From assembly GCF_009193175.1 (NCBI RefSeq), contig NZ_VUKE01000015.1, forward strand, positions 60,856 through 124,855: a DNA stretch of 64,000 bases. The letters are read 5' to 3'. A program made the position numbers and the translations under genes. Positions 34,438-43,592 of the stretch are shown here, piece by piece (position 1 is the stretch's first letter; every line of letters begins with the position of its first letter). The notes under the pieces are model-generated. The model made no database searches. It was not told where the DNA came from and saw only the letters and a program-made list of their open reading frames with translations. The DNA comes from Georgenia ruanii (GTDB taxonomy: Bacteria > Actinomycetota > Actinomycetes > Actinomycetales > Actinomycetaceae).

Positions 34438-35935
34438 TGCGGGCCTCCTGGTGCAGCGTCGCCCACGCGGGCCGCAGGGAGTCGAGCAGCGCGTCGAAGA
34501 CGAGGGCCTGGCGGGCATACAGCGCCTGGTTGACGCCCGGGTGCACCACGAGGCCCGGGTCCTGCTCCAGCCGCCAGGGGTTCGCCGTCGGGTCCACGGC
34601 CGCACGCCCGAGCGAGGCCGCGCCGCGCGCGCCCAGCTCGGTGCCCAGCTGGCGCCGGACCGGATGACCGAGGACGTCGGCGAAGATCTGCGCCCAGACG
34701 GGGTTGCGCGCCCCGCCGCCGGCGAGCGTCCAGGGCTCCGCGCTCATCGCGGTCCCGCTGGTGCGCAGCGCCTCGACCTGCACGCGGTGGTACTGGGCGA
34801 CCCCCTCCGCGACCGCTCGGGCGACGTGGGCGTGGCCGTGCCGGGCACTGGCCCCCACGAGGGTGCCCGAGGCGCCCTGGATCGCCGGGGCGCCGTGGAC
34901 GAAGGGCAGGAAGTACAGCCCCTCGCTGCCGGGCGGGGCGTCGGCCGCGGCCTCGAGCAGCTCGCGCGGCTCGGCGGCGGCGACCGCCGGGCGGGTCACC
35001 GCCGCGGAGAGCCACTCCAGGCTGGCCGAGGAGGTCGGGGCGACCTCCATCGCGAGCATCGTGCCGGGCTCGGGCAGCAGGGCGTTGAGGGTCACCCGGG
35101 GCGGCACCGCCGTCGAGGGGACGACGACCGCGTTGATCGCCCAGGTGCCCACGATGACCGTGACGTCACCGGGCGCCGAGGCGGCCGCGCCGAGGGGGCT
35201 GGCCACGCAGTCCATGCAGCCCGCCGCGACCGGCAGCCCGGCCGGGAGCCCGGTGGCCGCCGCGGCCTCGGGCGTCACCGTGCCGGCGACCGCGTCGGAG
35301 GCGCGCACCGGCGGGAAGAGCCTCGTCAGGTCCCCGGGCAGGCCCACCGCCTCGAGGGCCTCGGGCGCGTAGGCGCGGGAGGACAGGCGCAGCAGCCCCA
35401 TCGCCGACGCGTCGGAGTAGTCGGCGCTCGGCTCGCCGATCAGCCGGGTGGTCAGCCAGTCCTTGCAGGACAGCGCCCACCGGACCCGCGCGAGCGAGTC
35501 CGGCTCGTGGTCGTGGAGCCAGCGCAGGAGCACGGCGGGCTGCGCGGCCCACGGCATGGAGCCGGTCAGGTCGCGCAGCGCCTCGCCCGGGCCGACGAGC
35601 GCCTCGGCCGCGAGGTCCTGCGCCCGCGAGTCCGTCGACGCGATCGCGGGCCGCACGGGGCGCAGGTGCTCGTCGACGGGGTACAGGCCGTTGCCGTGGC
35701 CGGTGACGGCGAGGCTGACCGGGGTGTGCCCCGTCGCCGCCAGGTGGGCCGTGAGGTCGCGCAGCACGCCAGCCACCACGTCCCACAGGTCGTCCATGTC
35801 GACCTCTTGCCGGTCGGCCGACACGGCGATGCGCGGGTTGGACGCGCGTACCGTCCACAGCTCCCGGCCGTCGTCGTCGAAGGCGGCGGCCTTGGCGGCG
35901 GTCAGGCCGACGTCCACACCGATGTGGCAGATCAT
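34430..35935 (-). CDS. FGGY-family carbohydrate kinase
   Basis: This 501-residue kinase starts at an ATG that overlaps the oxidase stop as ATGA, with AGGAG upstream. The N-terminal ATPase motif is IGVDVGLTAAKAAAFD. The substrate side has VTGHGNGLYPVD and STDSRAQDL, the second phosphate loop is VIVGTWAINAVV, and the C-terminal motif is TLAGGGARNPVWAQ. It resembles L-xylulose/erythritol-type kinases more than LsrK. It phosphorylates an imported sugar or polyol, whose phosphate the GlpD-like oxidase beside it could oxidise. Confidence 0.9.
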   Translation of the reverse strand: MICHIGVDVGLTAAKAAAFDDDGRELWTVRASNPRIAVSADRQEVDMDDLWDVVAGVLRDLTAHLAATGHTPVSLAVTGHGNGLYPVDEHLRPVRPAIASTDSRAQDLAAEALVGPGEALRDLTGSMPWAAQPAVLLRWLHDHEPDSLARVRWALSCKDWLTTRLIGEPSADYSDASAMGLLRLSSRAYAPEALEAVGLPGDLTRLFPPVRASDAVAGTVTPEAAAATGLPAGLPVAAGCMDCVASPLGAAASAPGDVTVIVGTWAINAVVVPSTAVPPRVTLNALLPEPGTMLAMEVAPTSSASLEWLSAAVTRPAVAAAEPRELLEAAADAPPGSEGLYFLPFVHGAPAIQGASGTLVGASARHGHAHVARAVAEGVAQYHRVQVEALRTSGTAMSAEPWTLAGGGARNPVWAQIFADVLGHPVRRQLGTELGARGAASLGRAAVDPTANPWRLEQDPGLVVHPGVNQALYARQALVFDALLDSLRPAWATLHQEARSA

Positions 35936-37614
35936 CGAGCAACTCCTGCGTCGGTCGTGAGGTCCTCGTAGTGTCCCGGGGCCGCGGCGCGGGGACGGAA
36001 GCGTCTCGTGGCCCGGACGTAGTCCCGCAGCTCCTCGGCGACGCGCGCCTCGCTCCAGCCCAGGTGGGCCCGGGCCACCTCGGCGGCCGCCGGCGCCGCG
36101 GCGAGGCCGACGTCGGCGTTGAGCCCCACGAGGATGCGGCGGAGCAGGACGTCCTCGAGCGTGCGCGCGCCTTCCTGCTCGACGGCGAAGACCACCTCGG
36201 CCGCCACGGCGCCACTCTCGCGGTCGATGACCGCGCCGAGCTCGGGGGTGGCGACGATCAGCCGCTCGACGAGCGCGGCGCGGGTGCCGTAGACGGAGAC
36301 CAGCCGGCGGGCCGTGGCGCTGTCCAGGGGCGAGCGGGCGAGGAACACCCGGGCGAAGGACGCGCCGGCGGAACGGCCCGTCCGGGCGGCCCCGGGCAGC
36401 GGGGCGGACGCCGTCGGGGAGGCCGTCGCGCCGCGGCCCAGGAAGGCCACGACCTTGTCCACGGCCTGCTCCCCGAGGGCACGGTGGGTGGTGAGCTTGC
36501 CGCCGATGACGGAGAACAGGCCCCGGTAGGCGCCGTCGTGGCCGACGATCTGGTGGTCGCGGGTGACCTTGGAGGGGTCCTCCAGGTCGCCGACGTAGGG
36601 CAGGGGGCGCACGCCCGAGTAGCTCCACAGCACGTCGCCGGGGCGGAGCCCGGCGCCGGGGATGAGGGCGTTCGCCTCGCCGATGAGGTAGGCGACCTCC
36701 TCGTCGGAGGCGACGATCTCCTCGATGCTGCCGTCGTAGGGCAGGTCGGTGGTGCCGATCATGTACCGCCCCTCCCAGGGCAGCACGAACATCGGCCGCT
36801 TGTCCGCCCGGGCCTCGAAGAAGACGCACGTGGACGGCGCGCCGGGGAACGGGTCCACCACGACGTGCGAGCCCTTGGTGGGCCCGACGTACCGCTTGCC
36901 GACGTCGGTGCCGCGCAGCACGGCGTCCACCCACGGGCCGGCCGCGTTGACCACCACGTCGGCCCGGGCGGTGCGGACGGCGCCGGTCTCGGCGTCGCGG
37001 ATGGTGACGCCGGAGACGCCGCCGCCGTCGACGGTGAGTTCGACGACCTCGCTGTGGGTGAGCACGTGGGCGCCGTGGTCGGAGGCGGAGACCGCCAGCT
37101 CCACGCAGAGCCGCTCCGTCCACGGCACGTTCGCGTCGGCGAAGAGCACGCCCCAGGCGATGCCGCGCCGGTTGAGCCCGGGCCACCGGCGCGCGATGGC
37201 CCGGCGGCCGACCGGGCGGTTGAGCGCCAGCGGCTTGCCCACGGACAGGAGGTCGTGGAGCAGCACGCCGCAGGCGATCAGCCAGCCCGGCCGGCTGTTG
37301 CCGCGGTAGAAGGGGATGAGCATGGGGTACTCGTGCACGAGGTGCGGCGCCTGCTGGAGGAGCACCTTGCGCTCCCGGATCGACTCCATGACGAGGCGGA
37401 AGTCCAGCCGCTCGAGGTACTTCAACCCGCCGTGGATCAGCCGGGTGGAGATGCTCGAGGTCCGGGCGCCGAGGTCGTCGCGCTCGACGAGCAGGACGCT
37501 CAGCCCCCGCATCGCCGCCTCGCGGGCGATCGCCAGCCCGTTGATGCCGGCCCCGACGACCGCGAGGTCGTAGTGGTCGGACAGCTGCTCGCGCCGGGTG
37601 TCCAGCCTCGCCAT
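35932..37614 (-). CDS. glycerol-3-phosphate dehydrogenase-like FAD oxidase (GlpD/EryB family)
   Basis: This 560-residue flavoprotein opens with YDLAVVGAGINGLAIAREAA and LLVERDDLG, the FAD motif, and shows TRLIHGGLKYLE, typical of aerobic GlpD. The C-terminal DAO_C domain is present. EryB, which oxidises erythritol phosphate, belongs to the same family. Its setting between a FGGY kinase and an LsrF-like aldolase points to oxidation of a polyol phosphate rather than housekeeping glycerol use. It starts 29 bases after the LsrF-like gene. Glycerol-3-phosphate remains a possible substrate. Confidence 0.9.
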   Translation of the reverse strand: MARLDTRREQLSDHYDLAVVGAGINGLAIAREAAMRGLSVLLVERDDLGARTSSISTRLIHGGLKYLERLDFRLVMESIRERKVLLQQAPHLVHEYPMLIPFYRGNSRPGWLIACGVLLHDLLSVGKPLALNRPVGRRAIARRWPGLNRRGIAWGVLFADANVPWTERLCVELAVSASDHGAHVLTHSEVVELTVDGGGVSGVTIRDAETGAVRTARADVVVNAAGPWVDAVLRGTDVGKRYVGPTKGSHVVVDPFPGAPSTCVFFEARADKRPMFVLPWEGRYMIGTTDLPYDGSIEEIVASDEEVAYLIGEANALIPGAGLRPGDVLWSYSGVRPLPYVGDLEDPSKVTRDHQIVGHDGAYRGLFSVIGGKLTTHRALGEQAVDKVVAFLGRGATASPTASAPLPGAARTGRSAGASFARVFLARSPLDSATARRLVSVYGTRAALVERLIVATPELGAVIDRESGAVAAEVVFAVEQEGARTLEDVLLRRILVGLNADVGLAAAPAAAEVARAHLGWSEARVAEELRDYVRATRRFRPRAAAPGHYEDLTTDAGVAR

Positions 37615-37643
37615 GGGTCCATCTCTCCTTCTGTTGCGGGGTG

Positions 37644-38543
37644 CTACGCGAGCACGGGGGCGGTGTGGGCGAGGTCCTCGTAGAGCGCGAAGGCCTCCGC
37701 CGGGGCCAGGTCGTCGTGGACGACGGCGCGGACGGCGGCGAGCATCGCCGCCGGGTGGGCGGACTGGAAGATGTTGCGGCCCATGTCCACGCCGGCGGCG
37801 CCGCCCTGGATGGCCCGGTGGGCCAGCTCGAGGGCGTCGCGCTCGGGGATCTTCTTGCCGCCGGCGATGATGATCGGCACGGGGCAGGCGGCGGTGACCG
37901 TCTCGAAGCCCTCCTCGACGTAGTACGTCTTGACGAAGTGGGCGCCGAGCTCGGCGGGGATGCGGGTGGCGAGACGGAAGTAGCGGGCGTCGCGCACCAG
38001 CTCGCGGCCCACCGCCGTCACGGCGAGGACCGGGATCCCGGCGGCCTGGCCGGCGTCGACGAGGGTGGTCAGGTTGCGCACCGACTTCGTCTCGTGCTCC
38101 CCGCCGACGAACACCTGGACCGCCATCGCGGCGGCGTCGAGCCGGACCGCGTCGTCGATCCCCAGGGCGACCTCTTCGTCGGAGAGGTCCTTGAGGATGG
38201 AGGGGCCGCCGCTGGCGCGCAGCACCACCCCGGCGCGGGAGTCGGCGGGGATGGTGGAGCGCAGCGCGCCGCGGGTGAGCATGATCGCGTCGGCCTGCGG
38301 CACGAGCGGGACGATGTTGAGGTCCAGGCGCTCGAGCCCGGAGGTCGGGCCCTGGAAGTAGCCGTGGTCGAAGGCGAGCATGACGGTGCGCCCGTCGGCG
38401 GGCTGGAAGATGCGCGCCATGCGGGAGCGGATCCCCCAGTCGTGGCCCGCCAGGCCCTTGGTGCCCGGCAGGGCCGGCGCCGCGGTGGCAGGGGCGGCGC
38501 CGCCGAAGTTCGTTCCGTAGCGCAGGTCGTCGAGGTCAGCCAC
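37644..38543 (-). CDS. class I aldolase, LsrF-like
   Basis: The 299-residue product closely follows E. coli LsrF as I recall it: MADLDDLR at the start, then [41 protein letters not shown], the lysine in [12 protein letters not shown] (the expected Schiff-base region), [16 protein letters not shown] and [11 protein letters not shown]. LsrF is a thiolase acting on phospho-AI-2 breakdown products. Here lsrG, lsrR and an LsrB-type binding protein are missing, so AI-2 is unlikely; a related C4-C5 keto-phosphate is more likely. It overlaps the upstream permease gene by 8 bases. Confidence 0.88.
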   Translation of the reverse strand: MADLDDLRYGTNFGGAAPATAAPALPGTKGLAGHDWGIRSRMARIFQPADGRTVMLAFDHGYFQGPTSGLERLDLNIVPLVPQADAIMLTRGALRSTIPADSRAGVVLRASGGPSILKDLSDEEVALGIDDAVRLDAAAMAVQVFVGGEHETKSVRNLTTLVDAGQAAGIPVLAVTAVGRELVRDARYFRLATRIPAELGAHFVKTYYVEEGFETVTAACPVPIIIAGGKKIPERDALELAHRAIQGGAAGVDMGRNIFQSAHPAAMLAAVRAVVHDDLAPAEAFALYEDLAHTAPVLA

Positions 38544-39609
38544 GAGGCTCTCCTTCTGTCGGGGTGGTCTCCGGGCGCGGGGCCGCGCCGGAGGGGGTCT
38601 GGGTCGTGGGGGCGCTCGCCGCGGGCGCGCTGCGCCGCCGCCGCAGCAGCGGCCCGGCGGAGATGACGACGACGAGGACGACGAGGACGCCCTTGAGGAT
38701 GTTCTGGGCCCCGACGCTCCAGCCGACGAGGTTCAGCAGCCCCGAGAGCAGGCTGAAGAACAGCGCGCCGCCCCACAGCCCGGCCGGGACGGCCCGGCCG
38801 CCGGCGATGAGGGTGCCGCCGATGACGACGACGGCGACGGAGTCGAGCAGGTAGGAGCTGCCGAGGTTCTGCGCGGGCGAGATGAAGGCCGCGAGCAGGG
38901 ACCCGGCGAGACCGGCTGTCACGCCGCTGAGCACGTACGTGGCGGCCCGGGTGGTGCCCACCGGGATGCCCGCCTTGCCCGCGGCGGTGGCGTTCTGCCC
39001 GGTGGCGAGCACCGAGCGGCCGTAGACGGTGCGCCGCAGCGCCCAGGCGACGGCGACGGTGAGCAGGGCGACGGCGACCGCGAGCAGCGGGACGCCCGCG
39101 ACCCGGTGGTTGACGAACGCCCGGAGGCCGGCGTCGGGGTGGGCGGCCATGCCGTCGGCGAGGACGGCCGTGACCGATGCGGCGATCAGGCTGGTGGCCA
39201 GCGTGGCGATGATGGGCGGCACGCGCAGCGCGATGATGCTGAGGCTGCTGGCCGCCCCGACGGCCCCGCCCGCCGCGGCGCCGACGAGCAGGCCGAGGAC
39301 CGCGCTGCCGGTCGCGGCGGCGGCGATGACCGAGACGTAGGAGGCGAGGCTGACGACCGCGCCGACGGACACGTCGATGTTGCCCGGGCCGAGCGTGATG
39401 ACGAGCATCTGCCCGATGGCGACCAGCACGAGGAACGGGGCGAGGGTGAGGACCTGGGACAGGGCGTTCCACCCCGAGCCGCCGCCGATCGCGACGATGG
39501 TCAACCACACGGCGACGGCGCCGAGCACGGACCAGATCCACGGCGGGGCGGTGCGCGGTTGCGCGGGGGCGGCGAGGGAGCGGCGGGTGGGCGAGGTGGT
39601 GGTCGTCAT
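38536..39609 (-). CDS. sugar ABC transporter permease (RbsC-like), second copy
   Basis: This 357-residue membrane protein has eight to ten helices and the RbsC/BPD_transp_2 signatures: [30 protein letters not shown] and [23 protein letters not shown] near the end. It carries a Pro/Thr-rich tail. It pairs with the other permease gene, overlapping as ATGA, so the channel is a heterodimer. Together with the double ATPase and the lipoprotein it forms a CUT2-type importer. Confidence 0.92.
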   Translation of the reverse strand: MTTTTSPTRRSLAAPAQPRTAPPWIWSVLGAVAVWLTIVAIGGGSGWNALSQVLTLAPFLVLVAIGQMLVITLGPGNIDVSVGAVVSLASYVSVIAAAATGSAVLGLLVGAAAGGAVGAASSLSIIALRVPPIIATLATSLIAASVTAVLADGMAAHPDAGLRAFVNHRVAGVPLLAVAVALLTVAVAWALRRTVYGRSVLATGQNATAAGKAGIPVGTTRAATYVLSGVTAGLAGSLLAAFISPAQNLGSSYLLDSVAVVVIGGTLIAGGRAVPAGLWGGALFFSLLSGLLNLVGWSVGAQNILKGVLVVLVVVISAGPLLRRRRSAPAASAPTTQTPSGAAPRPETTPTEGEPRG

Positions 39610-40586
39610 CGGGTCAGCCGTTCCGTGAGGACGCGGCCCGCGAGCACCGCGAGGACGATGAGGCCCTGGGCCGCGGACTGCAGGTTGGAGGACAGGCTCA
39701 TCAGGCTCAGCAGCACGCCGATCAGGCCCAGGGTCATGCCCCCGAAGGCCGTGCCGACGGGCACCGCCTGCCCGCCCGAGAAGGTGCCGCCGCCGAGGAT
39801 GACGGCCGCGATGGTGATGAGGGCGTAGTTGTTCGCGGAGTTGATGTCCCCGGTGCGGGTCTGGCCCGCCAGCATCAGCCCCGCGACGATCAGCAGGACG
39901 GCGGCGAGGACGTAGGCGCCCACGCGGGTGGCCAGCGTCGAGCGGCCCGAGCGGACGAGGGTCCGCGCGTCGGAGCCCAGGGCGCGCAGCCGGACGCCGA
40001 ACCGGCTGCCGTGGGCGACCAGGGCGACCACGGCGGTGGCGACGGCGATGATCACGAGCGGCGCCGGCACGCTCTCGGGCCGCCAGGACGCCAGGGCGCC
40101 CTGCCAGCGCGCGACCGCTCCGCCCGGGGTCGGCAGGATCATCAGCCCCAGGCCGAGCCAGACGAAGCTCATGCCCAGCGTGGTGATGATCGAGGGGACG
40201 TTGCGGAGCTGCACGGCGACCGCCATGAGGACGTAGACGGCCACGATCGCCAGGAGGGCGAGGACGCCGAGCGCCGGGGCGGTCGCCAGCCAGGTGGCGG
40301 AGATGACCGTCACCAGCCCGACGAGGGCGCCCACGCCGAGGTCGATGTCCCCCACCGCCATGATGATCATCTGGGCGAGGGCGGCGATGACCAGCGGGAC
40401 GGCGGACATCAGCATCATCGTCATGCCGTGGACGGTCAGGATGGCCGGCTGCAGGTTGGCGCCGACCGCGACCATCGCGACGAGCGTGACGAGGGCGAGG
40501 GTCGGCGGCGCCAGGCGGCGGCGCCGCACGCTCAGGGCGTCGCGCAGCTCGGGCAGCCGCGGCGCGGCGGGCGCGGCGCTAGACAT
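39606..40586 (-). CDS. sugar ABC transporter permease (RbsC-like), first copy
   Basis: The start is set at the ATG at 40586 (MSSAAPAAPRLPELRDALSV), giving 326 residues; the longer frame runs into the ATPase gene. Family signs are VIAALAQMIIMAVGDIDLGVGALVGLV and the C-terminal ILGGGTFSGGQAVPVGTAFGG. It starts 8 bases inside the ATPase gene and overlaps the second permease gene by 4 bases. It is half of the CUT2 importer channel. Confidence 0.92.
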   Translation of the reverse strand: MSSAAPAAPRLPELRDALSVRRRRLAPPTLALVTLVAMVAVGANLQPAILTVHGMTMMLMSAVPLVIAALAQMIIMAVGDIDLGVGALVGLVTVISATWLATAPALGVLALLAIVAVYVLMAVAVQLRNVPSIITTLGMSFVWLGLGLMILPTPGGAVARWQGALASWRPESVPAPLVIIAVATAVVALVAHGSRFGVRLRALGSDARTLVRSGRSTLATRVGAYVLAAVLLIVAGLMLAGQTRTGDINSANNYALITIAAVILGGGTFSGGQAVPVGTAFGGMTLGLIGVLLSLMSLSSNLQSAAQGLIVLAVLAGRVLTERLTR

Positions 40587-42102
40587 GGACTTCCTCCCCG
40601 TCCTCGATCGCCGCGAAGGACTCGGCGACGATGCGTTCCTCGGTGATGTCGGGCCTGCGGAGCTCGGCGACGATCTCGCCGGCCCGGAAGACATAGGCGC
40701 GGTCGCAGTGGGCCATCTCGGAGTTCTCGGTCGAGTACCAGACGATCGAGCGGCCGCGCTCCGCCTCGGCGCGCATGAGCGCGTAGATCTCGTTCTTGGT
40801 CTGCACGTCGACCCCACGGAAGGGGTCGTCGAGCAGGATCAGCCGGGCGTCGGACGCGAACGCGCGCGCCACCAGCACCTTCTGCTGGTTGCCGCCGGAG
40901 AGGCTGAGGATGGGCGCGGTGGCGCCGCCCTTGACGGCGAGGCGCTCGACCCAGGTGGCGACGGCGTCCTGCTCACCGGCGCGCGGGATGACCCCGGCGC
41001 GGGCGAGCCGACGCATGGTGCCCACCGCGATGTTCTGCGCGACGGTCCACAGCGGCAGGATCCCGGAGGTCTGCCGGTCCCCGGGCACGAAGGCCTTGCT
41101 GCGGGGCACGGACGCGCCGGCTCGGGACAGCGCGCGCAGCCCGGGGCGCCACAGCCGCTCGAGGAGCTCCTGCTGGCCCTGGCCGGCCAGACCGGCCAGA
41201 CCCACGATCTCCCCCGGCCGGACCTCGAGGGTCGCCCCGCCACGGCGACCGACCGGGAAGCGCACCACCGGCTCGCCTGCGGCGGCCGTGGCGGCCGGGG
41301 ACGGCGCCCGCCGCTCGGCGGCGGCGTGGACCTCCCCGCCCATGAGGCGGAGCACCGTCGGCTCGTCCACCTCGCGCGCGGGCCGCACCGCGGTGACGCG
41401 CCCGTCCTGGAGCACCGCCACCCGGTCGCAGTGCCCGAGCACCTCGCCCATGCGGTGGGAGATGAGCAGCACGGACGCGCCCGCGGCGGTCATGCGGTGC
41501 ACGTGGGCGTACATGCTCGCCGCGGCGTCCGGGCCCAGGGACTCGGTGGGTTCGTCGAGGATGAGCAGGGACACCTCGTCCGCGAGCGTGGCACGGGCGA
41601 TCTCGACCATCTGCCGCTTGGGCATCGGCAGCTCGCCCACGCGGGCGTGCACGGAGATGCCGTGGCCGGGGAAGATCTCGTCCAGCGCCCGGGCGATCCG
41701 CCGTCCCGCGGTGCGCTGCCACGTCAGGCGCGGCAGCGCACCGCGGTAGGAGAGGTAGGCGTTCTCCGCGACCGTGAGGTCCGGGGCGAGGGAGAGCTCC
41801 TGGTAGGCCAGGCGCACCCCGGCGGCCTCGGCGGCCGCCAGGGTGTACCCGCGCGAGCGGTCGGCGCCGGCCACGAGCAGCGAGCCGCCGTCGATGGCCT
41901 CCAGCCCGGCGATGGCGCGCACCAGCGTGCTCTTTCCGGCGCCGTTGTGGCCGACCAGCCCGAGGATCTCCCCGCGGGCGAGGGTGAGGTCGACCCCGGC
42001 CAGCGCCCGGGTGCGCCCGTAGGACTTCGTCACGCCGCGCGCCTCGATCAGTGGGCGCGCGCCGTGCGCCACGGCCGGGTGCTCGGCCAGGGTGTGCGTC
42101 AC
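40579..42102 (-). CDS. sugar ABC transporter ATP-binding protein, two-domain (RbsA/MglA-like)
   Basis: This 507-residue ATPase has two cassettes. The first has Walker A GHNGAGKST and LLILDEPTESLG. The second has LSLSGGNQQKVLVARAFASD and LILLDDPFRGVDVQTKNEIY but lacks a canonical Walker A, as is usual for the second half of CUT2 ATPases. It drives uptake through the two RbsC-like permeases. The stop codon is TAG within the next gene's start region. Confidence 0.93.
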   Translation of the reverse strand: MTHTLAEHPAVAHGARPLIEARGVTKSYGRTRALAGVDLTLARGEILGLVGHNGAGKSTLVRAIAGLEAIDGGSLLVAGADRSRGYTLAAAEAAGVRLAYQELSLAPDLTVAENAYLSYRGALPRLTWQRTAGRRIARALDEIFPGHGISVHARVGELPMPKRQMVEIARATLADEVSLLILDEPTESLGPDAAASMYAHVHRMTAAGASVLLISHRMGEVLGHCDRVAVLQDGRVTAVRPAREVDEPTVLRLMGGEVHAAAERRAPSPAATAAAGEPVVRFPVGRRGGATLEVRPGEIVGLAGLAGQGQQELLERLWRPGLRALSRAGASVPRSKAFVPGDRQTSGILPLWTVAQNIAVGTMRRLARAGVIPRAGEQDAVATWVERLAVKGGATAPILSLSGGNQQKVLVARAFASDARLILLDDPFRGVDVQTKNEIYALMRAEAERGRSIVWYSTENSEMAHCDRAYVFRAGEIVAELRRPDITEERIVAESFAAIEDGEEVHV

Positions 42103-42142
42103 CGCTTGCTCCTCTCCTCGTCGATGGGTGGGTGCGCCGGGA

Positions 42143-43231
42143 TCAGGCGGCCGGTGTCGGCGGGCGCGGGGCCTCGGTGCCGTTCTGGACGGCCTCGATC
42201 TGCTCCTGGATGAGCTCGCTGGTCCAGGGGTAGGCGGCGTAGTCGTCGGGGCCCAGAGTGGCGAGCCAGGCGTCGCGGTCCTCCATCGGGATGTAGACGA
42301 GCGGGAGGATCAGCTCCTCGGGGACCTCCTTGCCGTCCAGCAGCTCGAGGGCCACGTAGAGCGCGGCGACGGACTGGCCGGGGTCGGTGATCGTGGCGTA
42401 GGAGCCGTTGTCGATGCCCGAGTCCTTCCAGTACTGCAGGTTGGCGCCGCTGGTGTCGAAGACGACGACGGGCACCTCCCGGCCGGCGGACTGGAAGGCC
42501 TGGGCGACGCCCATGCCGCTGGCGCAGCCGGGGACGGCGGCGATCTCGGGCATCGAGGCCAGGATCCCGACGAGCTCCTGCTGGGTGGTGCCGGAGTCGC
42601 AGAAGCCGTTGACCTCGCTGACGACCTTGACGTCGGGGTACTCGGCGAAGATCTCCTGCTGGGTGGCGTAGAAGAGCTGCTCGGGCTGGGAGCCGACGAC
42701 GCCGCGGTTGTTGATGATGTTGCCCTTGCCGCCGATGGCCTCCAGGGCGTGGACGGTGGACTCCCGGCCCCAGTCGTCGTAGGAGTTACGCACCACGTGA
42801 GCGCAGGGGGCGTCGATCTCGGAGTCGAGGACCACGACGGTGATGTCCGCGGCGCAGGCCTCCTCGATGACCGGGACCAGGGCCGTGGGCGAGGCCGGCA
42901 CGATGAGCAGGGCGTCGGGGTCCTGCAGGATGAGGCTGCGGATCTGGCTGATCTGCTCGGTGGCGTCGTTGTCGCCGGGGGCGTTGACGGCCTGGTAGCC
43001 GCTGATGACGCCGTCGGTCTTGAGCTGCTCGGCGGTCTCCTCGAAGGACCGCACGAGGGTCTGGCGCCAGCTGTTGCCGATGAAGCCGTTGCTCAGCGCG
43101 ATGAAGGGCGCGTCGGACTCGCCGCTCCCGCCGGTCGCGGTCTCCCCCTCGGCCGAGCTGCAGGCGCTGAGGGCGGCCATCGAGACGACGGCCGTGGCGG
43201 CGAGGAGCCGCCGCTTCACGTTCTTCTTCAC
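42143..43231 (-). CDS. sugar-type ABC substrate-binding lipoprotein
   Basis: The GTG at 43231 with CTGGAGG upstream starts a lipoprotein of 362 residues; the lipobox is MAALSAC. The mature protein has the type I periplasmic-binding fold: FIALSNGFIGNSWRQTLVRSFEE, then ALLIVPASPTALVPVIEEAC. It is not a close LsrB match, so it probably binds a sugar or sugar alcohol. As first gene of the operon it faces a 361-base region with the promoter and operators. A long untranslated leader of about 220 bases is predicted. Confidence 0.92.
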   Translation of the reverse strand: MKKNVKRRLLAATAVVSMAALSACSSAEGETATGGSGESDAPFIALSNGFIGNSWRQTLVRSFEETAEQLKTDGVISGYQAVNAPGDNDATEQISQIRSLILQDPDALLIVPASPTALVPVIEEACAADITVVVLDSEIDAPCAHVVRNSYDDWGRESTVHALEAIGGKGNIINNRGVVGSQPEQLFYATQQEIFAEYPDVKVVSEVNGFCDSGTTQQELVGILASMPEIAAVPGCASGMGVAQAFQSAGREVPVVVFDTSGANLQYWKDSGIDNGSYATITDPGQSVAALYVALELLDGKEVPEELILPLVYIPMEDRDAWLATLGPDDYAAYPWTSELIQEQIEAVQNGTEAPRPPTPAA

Positions 43232-43424
43232 TGTTCCTCCAGGCGACCGCGGCTGTGCGGTCTGGTCGGGGCAGGGCCGACGCGCGCCGGGCGGCGCGGT
43301 CTGGATACGGGTGCAGCTGAGGACGGTCGGCCACGTCCCGGTGGCGCGCCGTTGTGCTCCGGCGGTCCGTGGTGAGGCGTCCTCGGGGTGGTCTCAGGGG
43401 CTCCGGTAGGAGTCGTGCAAGACC

Positions 43425-43455
43425 GGTCGGTACGTACCGACCTGTAATGACAGGT
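43425..43455. promoter_or_regulatory. overlapping palindromes, likely GntR operators
   Basis: GGTCGGTACGTACCGACC (43425-43442) is a perfect 18-bp palindrome. ACCTGTaatgACAGGT (43440-43455) is a second perfect inverted repeat that overlaps it by three bases. They lie at and just past the predicted start of the polyol operon message, where repressor binding would block transcription. Confidence 0.7.
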
Positions 43456-43456
43456 G

Positions 43457-43486
43457 AACCTAGAGGCCGGGCTCCGGCTCTGTCAA
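43457..43486 (-). promoter_or_regulatory. promoter of the eight-gene polyol operon
   Basis: On the minus strand a perfect -35 TTGACA (43486-43481) is followed by an 18-base spacer and TAGGTT (43462-43457). The predicted start is near 43450, inside the operator palindromes. It is the best vegetative-type promoter in the window. Confidence 0.65.
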
Positions 43487-43592
43487 CACCGGCCGTCTAG
43501 CGAGATCCCCAGCCCGACCCGAGGGCCATCAAGGTGGGAGGTATCATGACAAGCCGTCCAAGGCTCCGATACCCGAACCAAGGGGGACCCGC

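Larger units (their letters stand above)
43232..43592. other. 361-base divergent control region of the polyol operon and gntR
   Basis: No gene is supported here; a short frame from 43534 is a shadow. The region holds a clear minus-strand promoter, two palindromes and the ribosome site AAGGGGG of gntR. TATCATGACAAG (43542-43553) near gntR resembles GTAATGACAGG at the operator. Bases 43232-43420 show nothing else. Confidence 0.65.

Noticed and set aside
30916..34533. 1205-residue plus-strand open frame
   Set aside because: It is antisense to the DHA2 pump and class II aldolase and is a low-complexity Gly/Arg/His/Gln sequence.
32770..43231. AI-2 (Lsr) quorum-signal operon
   Set aside because: LsrF-like, FGGY and CUT2 genes fit, but LsrG and LsrR are absent, the binding protein is not LsrB-like, and a GlpD-like oxidase is present.
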